Assembly: GCF_963924675.1 (NCBI RefSeq)
Contig: NC_089238.1
Coordinates: forward strand, 42,984,879 to 43,048,878
Source: Phocoena phocoena
Lineage: Eukaryota; Chordata; Mammalia; Artiodactyla; Phocoenidae
Direction of reading: 5' to 3'
Length of the DNA stretch: 64,000 nucleotides
The notes under the pieces are model-generated. The model was not told the DNA's origin and did no database searches. It saw only the letters and a list, made by a program, of their open reading frames with translations. Below, one piece after another: positions 47,301 to 59,424 of this stretch. A program made the translations under genes and the position numbers. The stretch's first letter is position 1; each line of letters begins with the position of its first letter.

Positions 47301-49377
47301 CAGTCATTCACCTACAACTAAAAATGAGAATATGGGTATCAAAGTTGGCTATAAAATTTTGCGTTTGGACCTATGGAAAATCCTAGATGGCCCTGATTAT
47401 GGTAGACCTACCATTTTTCATCAGTACAATTACTCTTTGAAATAATTTCCAAAGAGTAGATCTTATTGGGAATTCTTAGAGGAAGGCCAGTTTCATTTCC
47501 CTAAGCATTTATATAGTTCAGGGGGCTCTGAAGCTGCTTGTTGCTTTTCAAAGTGCTTATTTATTTTGTTAGCTAGCTAGCTATGGTCTATTAAACAACT
47601 ACTGTCAGAGGCAGCCAATAAGGACTTGATTTTTTTTTTAAAAGAGGGACTAGTGGAAGACTACCATGAGCTTTGTTATGCTGTCTTTTGCAAAAGATAA
47701 ACATTTGCTTTCCATCTTGATGTCATCTTTTCAGGTTATTATTTGGTCACTAATTTATCTCACCATTAGCGAATTATGGTAGATTATTGCTTGGATGCAT
47801 TAAAAGCACCAAGGAGCTGTGGTCCTGTGGCTATTTCGGGCAAAGTCATAAGCACACTCTTTTTTTTTTAAAATTTTTTATTGTCCTCCCAGGGAGCAGA
47901 ATTTGAACTTAATATTCCATGAAATAAGCCATTGTAATCACGTTGGGTTAATAGAAGAAGTAAAATTGCCTCTCCTCTCACAAGACATTAGAGCAAGCCT
48001 GCGTTATTAAAGTTTTCTTGCGGACAGGCGGTTTAAAATATATCCTCAGTGGCTGATGCAAGTCCTTTCAGGGTGGATGACAGCTTTTCAGATCTTAATA
48101 GGCTGCTCATTCCCGGCCCACGAGTTACCAGCAATTCTTCCTTTTGAGCCAGGCTATGACATGATGGCTAAAATCTGACATAACACAGTACCATGGGTTG
48201 TGCAAACCCTTCCTCATTAAGTGGCTTTATGTAAATTTGTGTCAATAAGTAAACAATTAGAACTTGTAAACATTATTGATTTAGACCACTTATTCTCAAA
48301 CATTTGACCCACAAAAGTCTCTGTTGGATGGCCTCCTTGGAATCCATAACTCACTGGTACGTACAGACCAGTAATCTGTTTGATTGGCCCAGGAATTGTT
48401 GAGGCTATGGGAGACATTATTCAAAGCTTTTTTTTTTTTTTTAAAACCTTGCTTGTATTATAGTTGGACTTAGCTAAATTTAAGTAAAAGTTAAAAGAAG
48501 AAAGCAGTGATGTATTTACGTGTCTCTCCTCCTTCTACACCCGGTTGCTGCCCAGCATCTGCTGCTGTTCATGTTCAGGTCCAGCTAATATTGGGAGGGC
48601 ATGCTCTGCCCATCAGCCCTCATAACAAATTCCAAACTCCAACACTTCCACGGTTTTGAATTGACTTTGAACTTAATTTGGATTGGGGATTATATCTCAG
48701 AATGCATTTTCCTCTTAGTGACTTTATGAGCAAAGAAAAAGAAAAAGAGTTTACACTCAAATACTTCATAAATGCCATTTTTCAAGTCAGAGCAAGATCC
48801 AAGAAATACAGAGCATAATAGACACTTGTCTGGTCCTTAGAAAAAGAGTTGTGTTGAGGGTTGGGGTGAACTAGTTTGAAGTTCCCTTCAGCTTTTTCCT
48901 CTTTCCATCCTTTTCTTGGTTTCTTTTTCCTCACAGTTTATCTCCACTCCATGCCACTGAACAGACAAATGACCAGCTGCACTGGTGGTGATGCTTCGCA
49001 GCTTTAGGGATTGGCTGGAGGCAATGCCTTGTAAATACTCTGCCTTCAGCCTGCTAGTTGAGAGAGAATACCTAACCTGTGTGGTGTCTGTGATGCCCAG
49101 TCGTATAGGGAGATTCTCTCAAGGCCCTGGCATGATTTTGAATTCAAGCAGCAAATCTCAATTGTATATATAAAGTTGATTATTATTATCCCTCAATATG
49201 ATGTATAAAGAGATACATAGGGAGTTGGAAGAGCTGAGATTTTGACCTTCTATATTCAATATTTGGAAATAACAAGGAGTCAAATAGTTTATTTTCCAGC
49301 AAAGGAAGGAACTTTATGGAGCTACTTTATGCCCACTTAGAGGCTGGACACAGAAGATACAGGAATGTTTGATTTAA
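41394..49377. other. Repeat-poor non-coding DNA
   Basis: About 8 kb with no SINE, L1 or LTR that I recognise and no exon. Short poly-T and CA/TG patches only (for example 43903-43917 and 46080-46180). Candidate conserved block at 46975-47205 is listed separately; 47690-47860 has a similar look. The pairs of overlapping frames at 43322-43586 and 45925-46421 are not supported as genes. Confidence 0.5.
46975..47205. promoter_or_regulatory. Candidate conserved non-coding element
   Basis: Single-copy, evenly composed block with retained CpGs (gtcacgcagag, ctctccggctat), a homeodomain-type gtaattag near 47173, and phrases such as gaaagccattatgag. Its texture is that of vertebrate conserved elements. 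The 67-codon frame 46977-47180 covers much of it but has no recognisable domain. Function is inference. Confidence 0.3.
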
Positions 49378-49480
49378 TTAAACCAATGTTTATTAAACAT
49401 GTGCTGTGTTTCAGGTTCTGTCCTAGGCCCCTATGATCCCATATGTAAAAGACACAATCTCTGGCTGCAAGAAACTTGTT
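49378..49480 (-). mobile_element. L2-type LINE 3' end, antisense
   Basis: The phrase aatgtttattaaacatgtgc, then tgtgtttcaggttctgtcct, then aggcccctatgatcc, then ctctggctgcaagaaactt corresponds to the antisense L2 tail. Ancient and short. Confidence 0.6.
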
Positions 49481-50904
49481 AATGCACAAGATCACTTCTT
49501 CCCTCTAAACAAACAGGAAGCAGGGTTAGAAACTATGAGATGCCTTAGCTTCTCTTCAAGCCCCACATGTAATGAATAGGTTACCTCTGCAGACCCCTGC
49601 CTCATATCAGGGCACTGGGCTTCAATAGGTCACGTGCCAGCATTTGTAGATGGAAACACATTAACAGCTGCCTGTTTTGTCTTTGTTTCCTTGTCCCAAT
49701 GTATGTGTATGTGCCTATTTCTTTCCCATGATAATCCTTAAGTACAGTCATGCAAATACACGAATAAGCTATGTATGTATATCCCACACATTCTAAAGCA
49801 TTTCTCCCGGTATCGTTTGCACGGGCAAGCCCTTTGTAGTAGAGTGTCTTTTATCTGTGGTGCATAGACAGCTTTTTGTCTGTGTAACTTTTACTTGAAG
49901 ACAGTTCTCTGCAGATGCTTAGCTTTTTTTGGTATTGACATAATTCATTCTCAGCTGATAAGTTTTAGCCCTTTTCCCTAGTCAAATGGCATCTAAAATT
50001 TAACTAAACATTCCCTCCGTGTTTACTCTTCGAGTTGATTTGGGTGGTCGGGGCTGTTTGCTTATTCATGAGTCGTATTTAAAATGCTGTCTTTTCTAAA
50101 ACACCCTGTAGCTTTCTACACTATGAATTTGCTGCTCCTCTACCAACTGTGTTTCCAAATTTGTACAATTTATGTGTGCCTTGGCCATGATAAGTTTTTT
50201 AAGAAAGTGTTATAAACATTACTAGCTACTGGGGGGGGGGTTCATATGACATATTCTTGAAGAATACTGACCTGGATGAATCTGTCCAGGGCTTTTAGAG
50301 ACCACTGAGCATTTCATCCTAATTTAAATTTAATATGACAACGTTCACCATTTTCGGAGGGTAGAACTTCCAAGGAAGGAAAATGGAATAAAGAAGATTA
50401 TGAGATCATGAGAAAGAATAAACGTGTTCTTTAAAAAGTAGATCAATAGCTGGCTTACAGCCCTTAGATTATAAACTGATAATGCAGAGTATTGAAATAA
50501 AAATATGGAGCCTGGGCATGTGATGGAACAAGAGAGGAAAGCCAACTCATTAAAAAAAAAAAAAAAGCTGTAATGAAACCCTTCAGAGTGCATTGAGTAA
50601 CGTTTTCAGTGGGATATCCTCTGCATTCCAATGAAAACATAGGCTTTAGTTAATATGCTTAGGTTTGTTGGCATGTCTGAGGAGTTCCCTGTACTGCCAG
50701 GTAAATTTCGCAGTTACGTGTTGGAATGAAGAACCACATACACTTTCAGAGGGGGCAGAGGAAAGCTTCTGCAGATGCTACTTGTCAACCTTTGCATGTG
50801 TAAAAACCTTACCACCTTCAATGGATGACATAGACATTACAGATTCCACTATCAGTTACTCTACTGTCTGTAACATTTACAATTCTTGGTTACAAACATT
50901 GAAA
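49481..50904. other. Unique non-coding DNA
   Basis: No gene or element supported. A run of ten G lies at 50231-50240 and an A-run at 50552-50566. Open frames at 50345-50593 (minus) and 50665-50922 (plus) are unrecognised. Confidence 0.5.
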
Positions 50905-51395
50905 CTTATTCTGGGCAATTAAGCAAAAGACGATTTATTGGGAGGAAAAGAAGAAGGGGAGCAATGAGCAACCTCCAGAGACCAGGGGAGCAGGTTTAAG
51001 GAGGGGCAGGATCAAGGGGGCTCAGAGGGCCGGAGACATGAAAAAAGAAACGTGGCACCCCATTCTAGTGAGAATGTGCTGTCTGGCTGGCTATTGTTGC
51101 TGCTCTGATGCAGGCCTCGCATCCTCTCTCTGTTCTTGCATCACTTGCTCGAGATGCAGAGTCCTATGAGAGGGCATCTGCTTGCTCGAGCTTGGACCAC
51201 AGGTATACTCCTGGGAAGGGTCAGTCCACTGCAGGTTCTCAGACGAGAAGCAAGCACCTGGACTTACCTTCTCAGCAAGCCTCTACTGCTGGAGGAGAGG
51301 TAGTTATCTACGGAAATCCGGGTGCACTTGGGAAGGGGAAGGGGAATGAATGCTGGATGCCCAGAAAATAATGTGTCCACTACACCTTCTAATTA
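50905..51395 (-). mobile_element. Probable old LTR-type repeat, family uncertain
   Basis: Begins with actttctgggcaattaagcaa-like text (50909-50930) and gatttattgggagg (an antisense polyadenylation-type start), continues through a GC-richer body, and ends near tgtgtccactacacc (51371-51385). This layout resembles an antisense mammalian LTR. No internal retroviral genes. Assignment is tentative. Confidence 0.4.
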
Positions 51396-51744
51396 AATAG
51401 TACTTAATAGATAGCACAATTGCAAGGTGTTAAGTACCATGTGAATTTAAAAAAAGAAAGGCACCAGTCTTTAGGCACATAAAATTTTAGATAGCTAGAC
51501 TAACCAAGAAGTGCAAAACCAACATATGGGGAAGAAACTCTTTCTTGGCCTTTCATGAGGTTGTGAATGGCTCCATGTGAAGTCATGTCTACTGTTTGTC
51601 TCATGGTTTCCACAATGCTAGGGAGCAATTGCTTTCCTTGTAGTTTGCAATCTGTCTTACCCAACTGCCTGCTATTCAAATGCATGGATGAATGAAGCAG
51701 AGCCATGCTTAGGATCTGGCTGTGCCCCACTTACTCAGGCCAGG

Positions 51745-51880
51745 GGCTTCAGTTCTCCCATCTGTAAAATGGAGCTCACAATAACATCATAGCATTGGTT
51801 TGAGCATTGCTTGAGATAACTCATGTGAAGCATCTGACACCAGAGTTGGCTCGTAGAGCATCCTCAGTAAATGTTTGTAT
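51745..51880 (+). mobile_element. MIR SINE fragment, plus strand
   Basis: Ordered MIR phrases: ttctcccatctgtaaaatgg, then gcattgcttgagataactca, then tgaagcatctgacacc, then cctcagtaaatgtttg. Good overall match to the MIR 3' half. Confidence 0.85.
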
Positions 51881-51889
51881 ACTGGATGC

Positions 51890-52395
51890 TGTCAATGCCT
51901 CACCCCGTGTCCCTGTGGCCCAGCTCTGTGTTCACCTGTAGTTGAAGTGGACAGTTCCAAGCTGCCAAACAGCTTCTCCTCTTCCAGGTCTCTGTCTCCT
52001 AGTCTAATCTAGGAGGTTATCTCTGGACTATGGGCACTAGCCCAGTCCAAGCACTGGGCAGCATGAAGTGCCCAGAATTAATGTCTCAAGGGGCAACTCC
52101 AAACCAGGAAGGGACACAAATGGAATAGGGGAATAAGCACCCTACATCTCCAGCCCTTGGTGGTACAATTCTGAGGCTTGTGTTACATGGTTTCCTTAGA
52201 GCTACCCCAGCAGGATTGAGTGCTAGGTGCCCATAGCAGTCATTGGCCGGCTAATGAACCATTATTGATTTTTCTCCTTTGCCCGCCCCCTTACTTATCC
52301 TTCCTGAGTTCCCGTCCTAAATAAACTCTCTGCACCCAAGTCCTTGAACTGAAGCCTGCTTTTGAGGGAAATCCAACTCAAACAGCTATCATAGG
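51890..52395 (+). mobile_element. Probable solo-LTR-like repeat, family uncertain
   Basis: The 3' part has a polyadenylation signal (taaataaactctctgcaccc, 52318-52337) followed by tgcttttgagggaaatccaa and ctcaaacag, the usual closing arrangement of a mammalian ERV LTR. The upstream 400 bp are GC-richer than the surroundings and lack an ORF. The edges are approximate and no internal genes accompany it. Confidence 0.45.
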
Positions 52396-52455
52396 CAACT
52401 GGGAAATTGTCAGGAGAAGGGTCAACCCCAAGGATAAACCCATTTTTGAGAAATA

Positions 52456-52959
52456 CAGTGAGTCCCCTACATGAGAACCTTCAAGTTGCAAACTTTCAAA
52501 ATTGCAAATGTGCGTTCGCATGTCCAATCACGTAAGGTAGTTCACATGTCTGGTGTACACTGCGTGCATCCTCTACAAGTGCTTGTGCTTTTGTGTACTT
52601 TACAGTACGGTATAGAGTACAGTAGTACAGGATCTTTAGTTCAAGCCCAGGATGTCTGGAAGGAAGTGTAAAAGTAACAGTGATGGAGCTGGTACTGCTG
52701 AGAAGCTCCAGCTGTTGTACTGGACTACTGTACTTTTCAAGGTACTGTACTGTAAGATTAAACATGTTGTCTTTATTTTTTGTGTTTGTTTCTTATGTAT
52801 TATTTGTGTGAGAAGTATTATAAACCTATTACAGTACGGTACTATGTAGCTGATTGTGTTAGTTGGGTACCTAGGCTAACTTTGTGGGACTCATGGACAT
52901 ATTGGACTTACGAATGCGCTCTTGGCAATGGAACTCGTTCATATATAGGGGACTTACTG
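52456..52959 (+). mobile_element. Tigger/pogo-like DNA transposon, internally deleted (504 bp)
   Basis: Terminal inverted repeats are cagtgagtcccctacat at 52456-52472 and, read in reverse complement from 52959, cagtaagtcccctatat; 15 of the first 17 bases match. Similarity continues inwards (tgcgttcgcatgtccaat versus gcgcattcgtaagtccaat). The element is flanked by TA on both sides (52454-52455 and 52960-52961), the duplication of the Tc1/mariner superfamily. Inside, an ATG at 52652 opens a frame starting MSGRKCKSNSDGAG, which resembles the N-terminus of pogo/Tigger transposases, but the frame soon leaves any recognisable domain. Autonomous Tigger elements are over 2 kb, so this is a deletion derivative. 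It cannot mobilise itself. Confidence 0.88.
52652..52849 (+). pseudogene. Truncated transposase N-terminus in the Tigger-like element
   Basis: A 65-codon frame begins with basic residues MSGRKCKSNSDG followed by AGTAEK, like the start of a pogo/Tigger CENP-B-type transposase. After about 20 residues it becomes hydrophobic, unrelated sequence. The DNA-binding helix-turn-helix and the DDE catalytic domain are absent, presumably removed by the internal deletion. Not a functional gene. Confidence 0.55.
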
Positions 52960-53061
52960 TAAATGCTTTCTTCTCCTCCTCCTTATTATTATTATTACTT
53001 TGGTACCTGGAGTAAATGAGAGAGTAAAGGGAGACAAAAATCATTTGAGGCTAGAACTCTT

Positions 53062-53303
53062 TTTTTTTTTAAACATCTTTATTGGAGTATAATTGCTTTA
53101 CAATGGTGTGTTAATTTCTGCTTTATAACAAAGTGAATCAGCTATACATATACATATATCCTCATATCTCTTCCCTCTTGCGTCTCCCTCCCTCCCACCC
53201 GCCCTATCCCACCCCTCTAGGTGGTCACAAAGCACCGAGCTGATCTCCCTGTGCTATGCGGCTGCTTCCCACTAGCTATCGATTTTACAATAGCCAGGAC
53301 ATG
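53062..53303 (-). mobile_element. Very short L1 3' end with 5' inversion
   Basis: A T-run at 53061-53070 (the poly(A) tail) is followed by L1 3' UTR matching 1178-1380 with few differences. At about 53284 the text switches to tttacaatagccaggacatg, which is the reverse complement of the ORF2 segment at 1748-1768 in the other L1. That inverted orientation at the 5' end, with the intervening about 370 nt missing, is the signature of twin priming. The flanking duplication is gaggctagaactctt at 53047-53061 and gaggctagaattctt at 53304-53318, with one mismatch. Confidence 0.9.
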
Positions 53304-53877
53304 GAGGCTAGAATTCTTTGAAAAGTGATGGACTTTTTCAGGTTTCAAGGAGAGGAGGGAGTGAGTGATAAGTGCTTGTTATCACTTGAAGCAAATTGAG
53401 TTTTCAGACTAAGAAAAGGATGCTCAAAGCCACCCCTAGGTTTGTAGCATCTTCTTAGACACAACTGGATGCTTCTCTGAGTCATAGTTGAGATTTTCCC
53501 CAAATCAGGACTCAGGACACTGTGCCACTGGTCTGGAATGGGGGGTGAGTGGGAGGAAGGAAATTGGCAGTATGATAGTGGGCAATTAATGAACAAAGCA
53601 GAGAAACTGTCTAGAACATCAGACACTTGGGAGGTTGGAGGGTCTCAGTCCCAGGAAACAGGATATGAAGGGCTTCTTAAATGAACACATGGCAGGCAGG
53701 CTGGCTTCACAGAGTTGCCTCATTCCCCCTCGCTGAGCTCTAGCCACACCTGTCTTTCAGTTTCTCAGATGTTGTTATTGCCTCAGGAGGCTTCCTCATG
53801 AGACTTTCTCAACCTGGATTATTTGTACACACTCTCTGCAGACCTTTCATTTGTGTAACTCCTTATTTTCAGATCCC

Positions 53878-54245
53878 AGTTGTATCTGTTAGTGTTTGTT
53901 GCATAACAACCCGTCCCCGAACAATAATCACATAGTTGCTCACGATTCTGTGGGTCAACAGTTTTAGCTGGGTTCACCTGGGATGGCTCACCTCTCGTGT
54001 TGACTGAGGTGACTCGTTTGTCTGGGCCCTCAGCTGTGACAGCTGGGATGCTTGGGCCTGTCTCATGGAGATGTTCCAACATCATGAGAGAAGAAGCTGC
54101 AGGGTCCCTTGAGGGCTAGGCTCAGAACTCACATAGTGTCATTTCTGCCAGATTCTGTTGATCAAGGCCAGTCTGGTTGCAAGGAGTAAGGAAATAGTCA
54201 CTACTTCTTGGGGGAAACCGTGGTGAGTGTGTGGCTATTTCCAGT
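53878..54245 (-). mobile_element. Old LTR-like repeat, second copy, antisense
   Basis: Opens with tgtatctgttagtgtttgtt and gcataacaacccgtcc, then gctcacgattctgtgggtca, then cacctgggatggctcacctc and gggccctcagctgtgacagc. This phrase order is that of the same ancient MaLR/MLT1-like antisense repeat as at 3052, but better preserved. Family name uncertain. The 88-codon minus frame inside it (53819-54085) is not a gene. Confidence 0.55.
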
Positions 54246-54389
54246 CTGTGGTACCAATCAAATACCATTTCTTTAGGGATGCCTAGCAGCTCCCCTGCCA
54301 GGCTATGCCAGGTCCCCCTATTTTATTTTCTCACATCGCTCTGTACAACTTTTTAGTACTTGTCCAAATGTGCTAATCATGGTTGAATT

Positions 54390-54505
54390 ATTCCATTAAT
54401 GTCACCCCCTACTCTAACCTTTGTGGTTATTATCATATCCTTGGCATTTAGCACAGTGCTTGGCACAAAATAGTTAATAACTGTTCCTTGACTGAATGGA
54501 TGGTT
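54390..54505 (+). mobile_element. L2-type LINE 3' end
   Basis: tatccttggcatttagcaca, then gtgcttggcacaaaatagtt and ending near ccttgactgaatggatg match the closing phrases of L2. Confidence 0.65.
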
Positions 54506-57500
54506 TTGGGGGGCAAGTATAAAAGTAAGGTGGTATGATGGTAGAGAAACTGTTCAGGAGGAAGTGACAGAAATTGGGCTTGGAAGTTGAAAGAAGACCC
54601 TGACGGTGTATGCTGATATCAGTTACGAGTCAAATCGTGAAGACAGAAGCAGCATTTCTGGCAGTGGATTGTAAAACATGCCAGTGATCTATTGGAGTAT
54701 ATATAATGCATACCAAAATAAAGGGAATTCTTTTGGAAAGCTTAGATAAGGCAAGAGCACAAAGCAAGAGTAACTAAAAAAACGTGCCTTTGTAATTTGA
54801 AGCTGGAATTAGTACATACCGCATGATCATTTTTCTGTCAGAAGAATTGGGCTACATGCATATTAATCAGAGTTCAGAAACTAATAAGAAATTATGAAAC
54901 CAAAAAGGCTGGTTGGAATATGCTTCATTTATACACTCATTCACTCTTTCACAAAATATCTTTTGCAAGATGTAAGAGATATAAGAAAGGTCCATGCATT
55001 ATAGGGTAAAGTAGAGATCTGAGGTATGTGTACAAATGCCTGTCTTATGATATGGAAAGTGATCTAGGTTGGAAAGAAGGCCTGTGAAATTTATCTTGAG
55101 AATTCAGAGGAAACTCAGGGATCACCTCTGGTCACTATATGTCTTTTTCCACCTTTCTATTTTTTTTTTTTTCTGAGTTCAAAAACTAATTTCCTTTGCA
55201 TGTACTCTGCTGCCTGTGAGGAATATCTCCCTTTAGACACAGGATGACTTAAGTTTCTGTAAGTCATCTCACGATCTTAGGCAAAGAAAGTGCATTTTTT
55301 TTTTTTTTTTTTTTTTTTTGGCATCCTACCATTCACACTCTTCAGCCCCAATCCCTTCTGGGTCGCCTTCCACCTGGGTACCCTCTGGGATCATTGTTCA
55401 TGATCCTCACTTTTTGCCCACTGCCTACGTACTAAAACTTAACTTTCTATATCCCATTTCTCTAGGGAGTGCCTCTACTAACTAATCTGTTCCAGTTCTG
55501 CCAATCAGGGGTCTTTTGGAGATAAGTACTTAATGTGAAGTCATGTGACTTTTAGGCATTATGGCAGGCTGATGAGTAGAGGTTTTGTTATGGGTAGTTT
55601 TCTTTATATCTGTCTGTTTCTTGCTCATCTTGCTAGTGAGGATGAGATTCCAAAACCTCAGGGGGTGGCAGAAAAGCAATTAACATGTACAGTTTTTTAC
55701 TATATGTCGGGTATAAAACCAAGCACTTCTACATATGTATCTGATGAGGTTCTTAGTTATGCACAACAGAACCCACTCTAGGTAGTTAAAGTCACAGGAG
55801 ATTTTAAGTGATATAGATCGCTCGTAGGCTCAGTGAGAAGGGCTAAGATACAGACCCCAAGCTGAGCTCCCAGGAAAGACTCTCAGAGACACCCCACAGA
55901 ACAGACCAATCGCAGGAGCTGCAACCTTTACTGTGATCAGAAGCTGGGGCCACAGCTACGGGTTCAGAACCACGTGGTGATCTGCACCCACAAAATGTGA
56001 CAGCACTTGGCTTCTTCCTCCACATAACTCATGTGGGTGCTTCTCACTTAAAGAATCTAAAAGACGGACAGCAGGAAATGAAGTTTTTAGATTTTTCTTT
56101 GGGAAAGTGAGATAGTACACCATAGGGAACTGTTGAAATGTGGAAAGGAGCTCCCAAAGATTTTGCGAAATGACCACTGCAAATGTTCTCTCAACAAATA
56201 CAAATAACACGTTTTGAATATTTTACTTTGATATGAATGATTTAATCTGAACTCTGTCAGGCAGGGACTAATACCTCTTCTTTTAACGTTAGGGAAAAAG
56301 GCACAGAGAACCGAATGGTTTGTACAGAGTTGGGAATAGAATTGGGATGAAAACCTAGAGTATTCTAACTTCCAAATCCTCTGATTTCCTTGGCACCATT
56401 TTTGGTTATATTGAAGAGTATTTTTCTTCACTGGCCTCTGGGATTATCTCAGAAAACAATGATCATATAGAAATTTTGTTGTTAAGCAGATGATTTTGAT
56501 TCTAAGAGTAGAAGTTCTTTGGAAATATTTGTGAAAATTTATCAGCATTATTTCCATCAGAAAGGCTAGAAAAGGGAAACTAAAAAAATACTGCTTCTCC
56601 TCTTCCGTATAAAACCTTTGGGAATGTGCAAAGCAGAGAAAGCATGAGGTGGGGGTTGTGGAGTCGTCCTGACACTTGCTGTTTAGGCTTTTATGGTGAA
56701 GCTGTGCTAATGTCTTTAATCGCTTCCAAAGAAATGACAAGCAGAGTTCTGCACCAGAAAGGCCTGAACTTTTATCAAGTGCTGATATCTTTAGGAGACA
56801 GCATGGGAGAAATATAAAACAGGCCTGAGGAAGGTGCAGAGTCTGCTTTGTTTCACTTTTTTTTTTTTCTACCAAGATATAAGTGAGATCTTTCTATAAA
56901 GACCAAAATGGCTCCACGAGAATTGCCATATTAGACAAGAGGTCTTTTTACTTTTTATGCGATGCATTTGTATTGAAAACACATGTTGGAGGCCAAAGTA
57001 ATTTTCTTTACAGACAATGAATCTTACAACTGGTTTGAACAGTTTTTAAAAATTGGAGTGTTTTACCACTCCTTGTGATTGGTAGGACTAGAAAAACTGC
57101 AAAAATAAAACCCCAAAACAAAACAAAACCCCCCCAAACCCACCACCAACAACAAAAGATGTGAAGGAGAGCAAGAGACAAGAAGAGCAAAAACGGAATG
57201 GAACTGTTTGAAAAGTTACAAGTTACAAGAAATTGAGTGTAGAGCGCCTTCAAAAGGCAGGGATTTTTTTGTTTGAGAAATTTTGGTTATAGTCACTTGT
57301 AATATACTTTGGGGAAAATAGTTTTTATCATGTTTTGAAATGTTAGTAATTTGATAATTCGCCATTTTTTTTTTTTTTTAATCTAGTAAAGAAAGAAAGC
57401 TATCAGAAAAAAACAACAAAAAAAAAACCCGCTTTAGGGTGATCTCGCTTTCAGGATGGTCTAATACCAGGTCCCCCTTTGCTGTTGTGTTTTTGTCCGG

Positions 57501-58009
57501 CATTGATCAAGGCGGCATCTTTAAACAAAAGTGAAAAGCTGTTGTGACCTTCACTGTCAGACTGAGTTTGAACCAAGCCACAGGACTTTGCATTTTATTT
57601 TTTAAATTAGCCATTTCTGTCTCTTGGTGTTTGTCTACAGGCCACTCCTGCTGCATGAAAAAGACATGTGGTGGGATGCTTTTACTTTCCTTCACGTTCC
57701 CACGTAAACAGCACAGGGCTACCTTTGAAAATGCTCTGAACCAGAGTGCAACTTGCTGACTTTATGTGTGTTTTCTCTGAGGCTTGATTAATATGTGAAG
57801 CACTTTTGTCTCTGAGTCTGAGTGCTCCCGGGCAATTTCTCCCTGTGTTTCTTGTCCTCTTTGCTAGAAGAGAGCATGATTCTCTTTTTTGGCTTTTGAC
57901 TTCTGTTGTATTATTTTTGCTTTTGCCTTTCTTTTGAATTTTTAGGTATTATTTTGTCAACAGCCATTGGAATTGTAATTTCCAACTAGGAGAATGAGAC
58001 TGGGACAGG
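54506..58009. other. Non-coding DNA
   Basis: No gene supported. Contains T-runs at 55161-55173, 55295-55319 (25 T), 56858-56869 and 57365-57379, and an A/C-rich patch at 57107-57153. Antiparallel open frames at 56444-56875 (143 codons, minus) and 56626-56817 (plus) show no recognisable domain. Confidence 0.5.
55295..55319. repeat. (T)25 homopolymer
   Basis: Longest pure T-run in the window together with that at 59425; no SINE body adjoins it, so it may be the tail of a decayed retroposon or slippage product. Confidence 0.95.
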
Positions 58010-58140
58010 AGATGCACTACTGTGAGCCTTCTGAAAGTGAAGGAAACGGGGTGCTAGAGAAGTGAAATGACTTGCTTGACGTCACACATCTAGTTAACGG
58101 TCTGCAGACTCTCCGTTTGAATCTCTTTCCCCTGTGCCAG
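58010..58140 (-). mobile_element. MIR SINE fragment, minus strand
   Basis: Antisense MIR order: gaagtgaaatgacttgcttg, then acgtcacacatctagttaac, then ccgtttgaatctctttcccc. Partial and diverged. Confidence 0.65.
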
Positions 58141-59415
58141 ATGGTTGATAGGCAGAGAGAGAAAATCTTGAGGCAGAAGAGGGCTGCTTCTTTCTCTAAG
58201 TGAGCGCATCAGAAGTTTGAAATGGTCATACAGGCTTTAATTTACAAAATTAAATTAATTTTGACTCCCCAAATGTGCTAATAACAAGATTTAAATCTAG
58301 TGATACTCTTTTACCATTTCACTGGGCACTATTTATCATTTTATAAAGTAGGAGCTTCAGGACATTTCAGAAATTATTTTAGACAACGGGGGACTTCAGT
58401 CCTCAACTGGGACCTGCAAATGGTCCCTAGGGAACCTTTGAAAATAACTCCTCAACTTGGGCTGAAATTTAGAAATATTCCTCATGTTTAGCTGTATAAC
58501 TGTTCTTCTCTGGGGGAAAAGACAGGGATTTATACTCTCCTTGTCTTCCTGTGGGAATTGTTTTGTTTTGTGTTTCAATAGATAAATGCAGTTTACACAA
58601 ATAGAGCAGAAGAGCTGAAAGGGAGAAGTAGATGATTGTCAATGGTTAGTTAGTTCAGTCGGGAAAAGCTGGGTCAGAATCATGTTTCATCTTCCTTTAT
58701 TCCATCTTATCTACACTGTAATTTACTGAAAGTTGTGGATTATTATGAAGCGAAGAGTCCCATCATCCTGATCCAGTCCATCTGAAAATGCTGTATTAAG
58801 TCCAGATCAAGCTGTGATCACCTTCCACTTGCCGAAGTTCCCTGGACATCTTTTGTGATACCTGTGTATTTTTGTATATTGAAATTTGAATGTTGAATTA
58901 TTCCTTCCAAATCCAAATATGAGATTAACCCATATGTCATCTATTTACAAAACACTGTGGTGCTGGTCTTTTACAGTGACTGAGACAATGCATGGCAATA
59001 TTTCATGAGGGCATAATAATGCATAGCATGGTCCTAAAATACAGTGTGACACAGTGCAACTCACAAGAACATAATCATTTCCTTTCAAAATGGCAAATGT
59101 GGTTTCATTGCTCAAGAACCCAACTTTGACCATTGTTGCCAATGGAAATGGCCTATTGACATCAGAGCATCGACGACTCTATCAAGAATAGCAGCTGTTT
59201 GCCCCAGAATGGTGCATCTTTCAATACTCAGGCTTTCTCAGGGGCTCTTTGACATGGTCTGAGCCTCTTTCTGTTTTATTTCTCATTCTCAGTCTTCTAA
59301 CATCACTGTTACTGGATCTGTATCCATTGAACTTTTCTTGTGCAGGGCACCAAAACCCTCATTGTGTTTCGGGAAGGCAGGCATTGCAGGACAGGCCCCC
59401 TTCGCCGGGCTTACT
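58141..59415. other. Unique non-coding DNA
   Basis: No gene, element or strong simple repeat recognised. Confidence 0.5.
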
Positions 59416-59424
59416 CAGGGACAT

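Noticed and set aside
50231..50240. Run of ten G considered as quadruplex
   Set aside because: A single run without neighbouring G-runs does not meet the four-run rule.
56444..56875. 143-codon minus-strand frame
   Set aside because: Starts at a poly-T derived Lys run, no domain, and overlaps an antiparallel frame.
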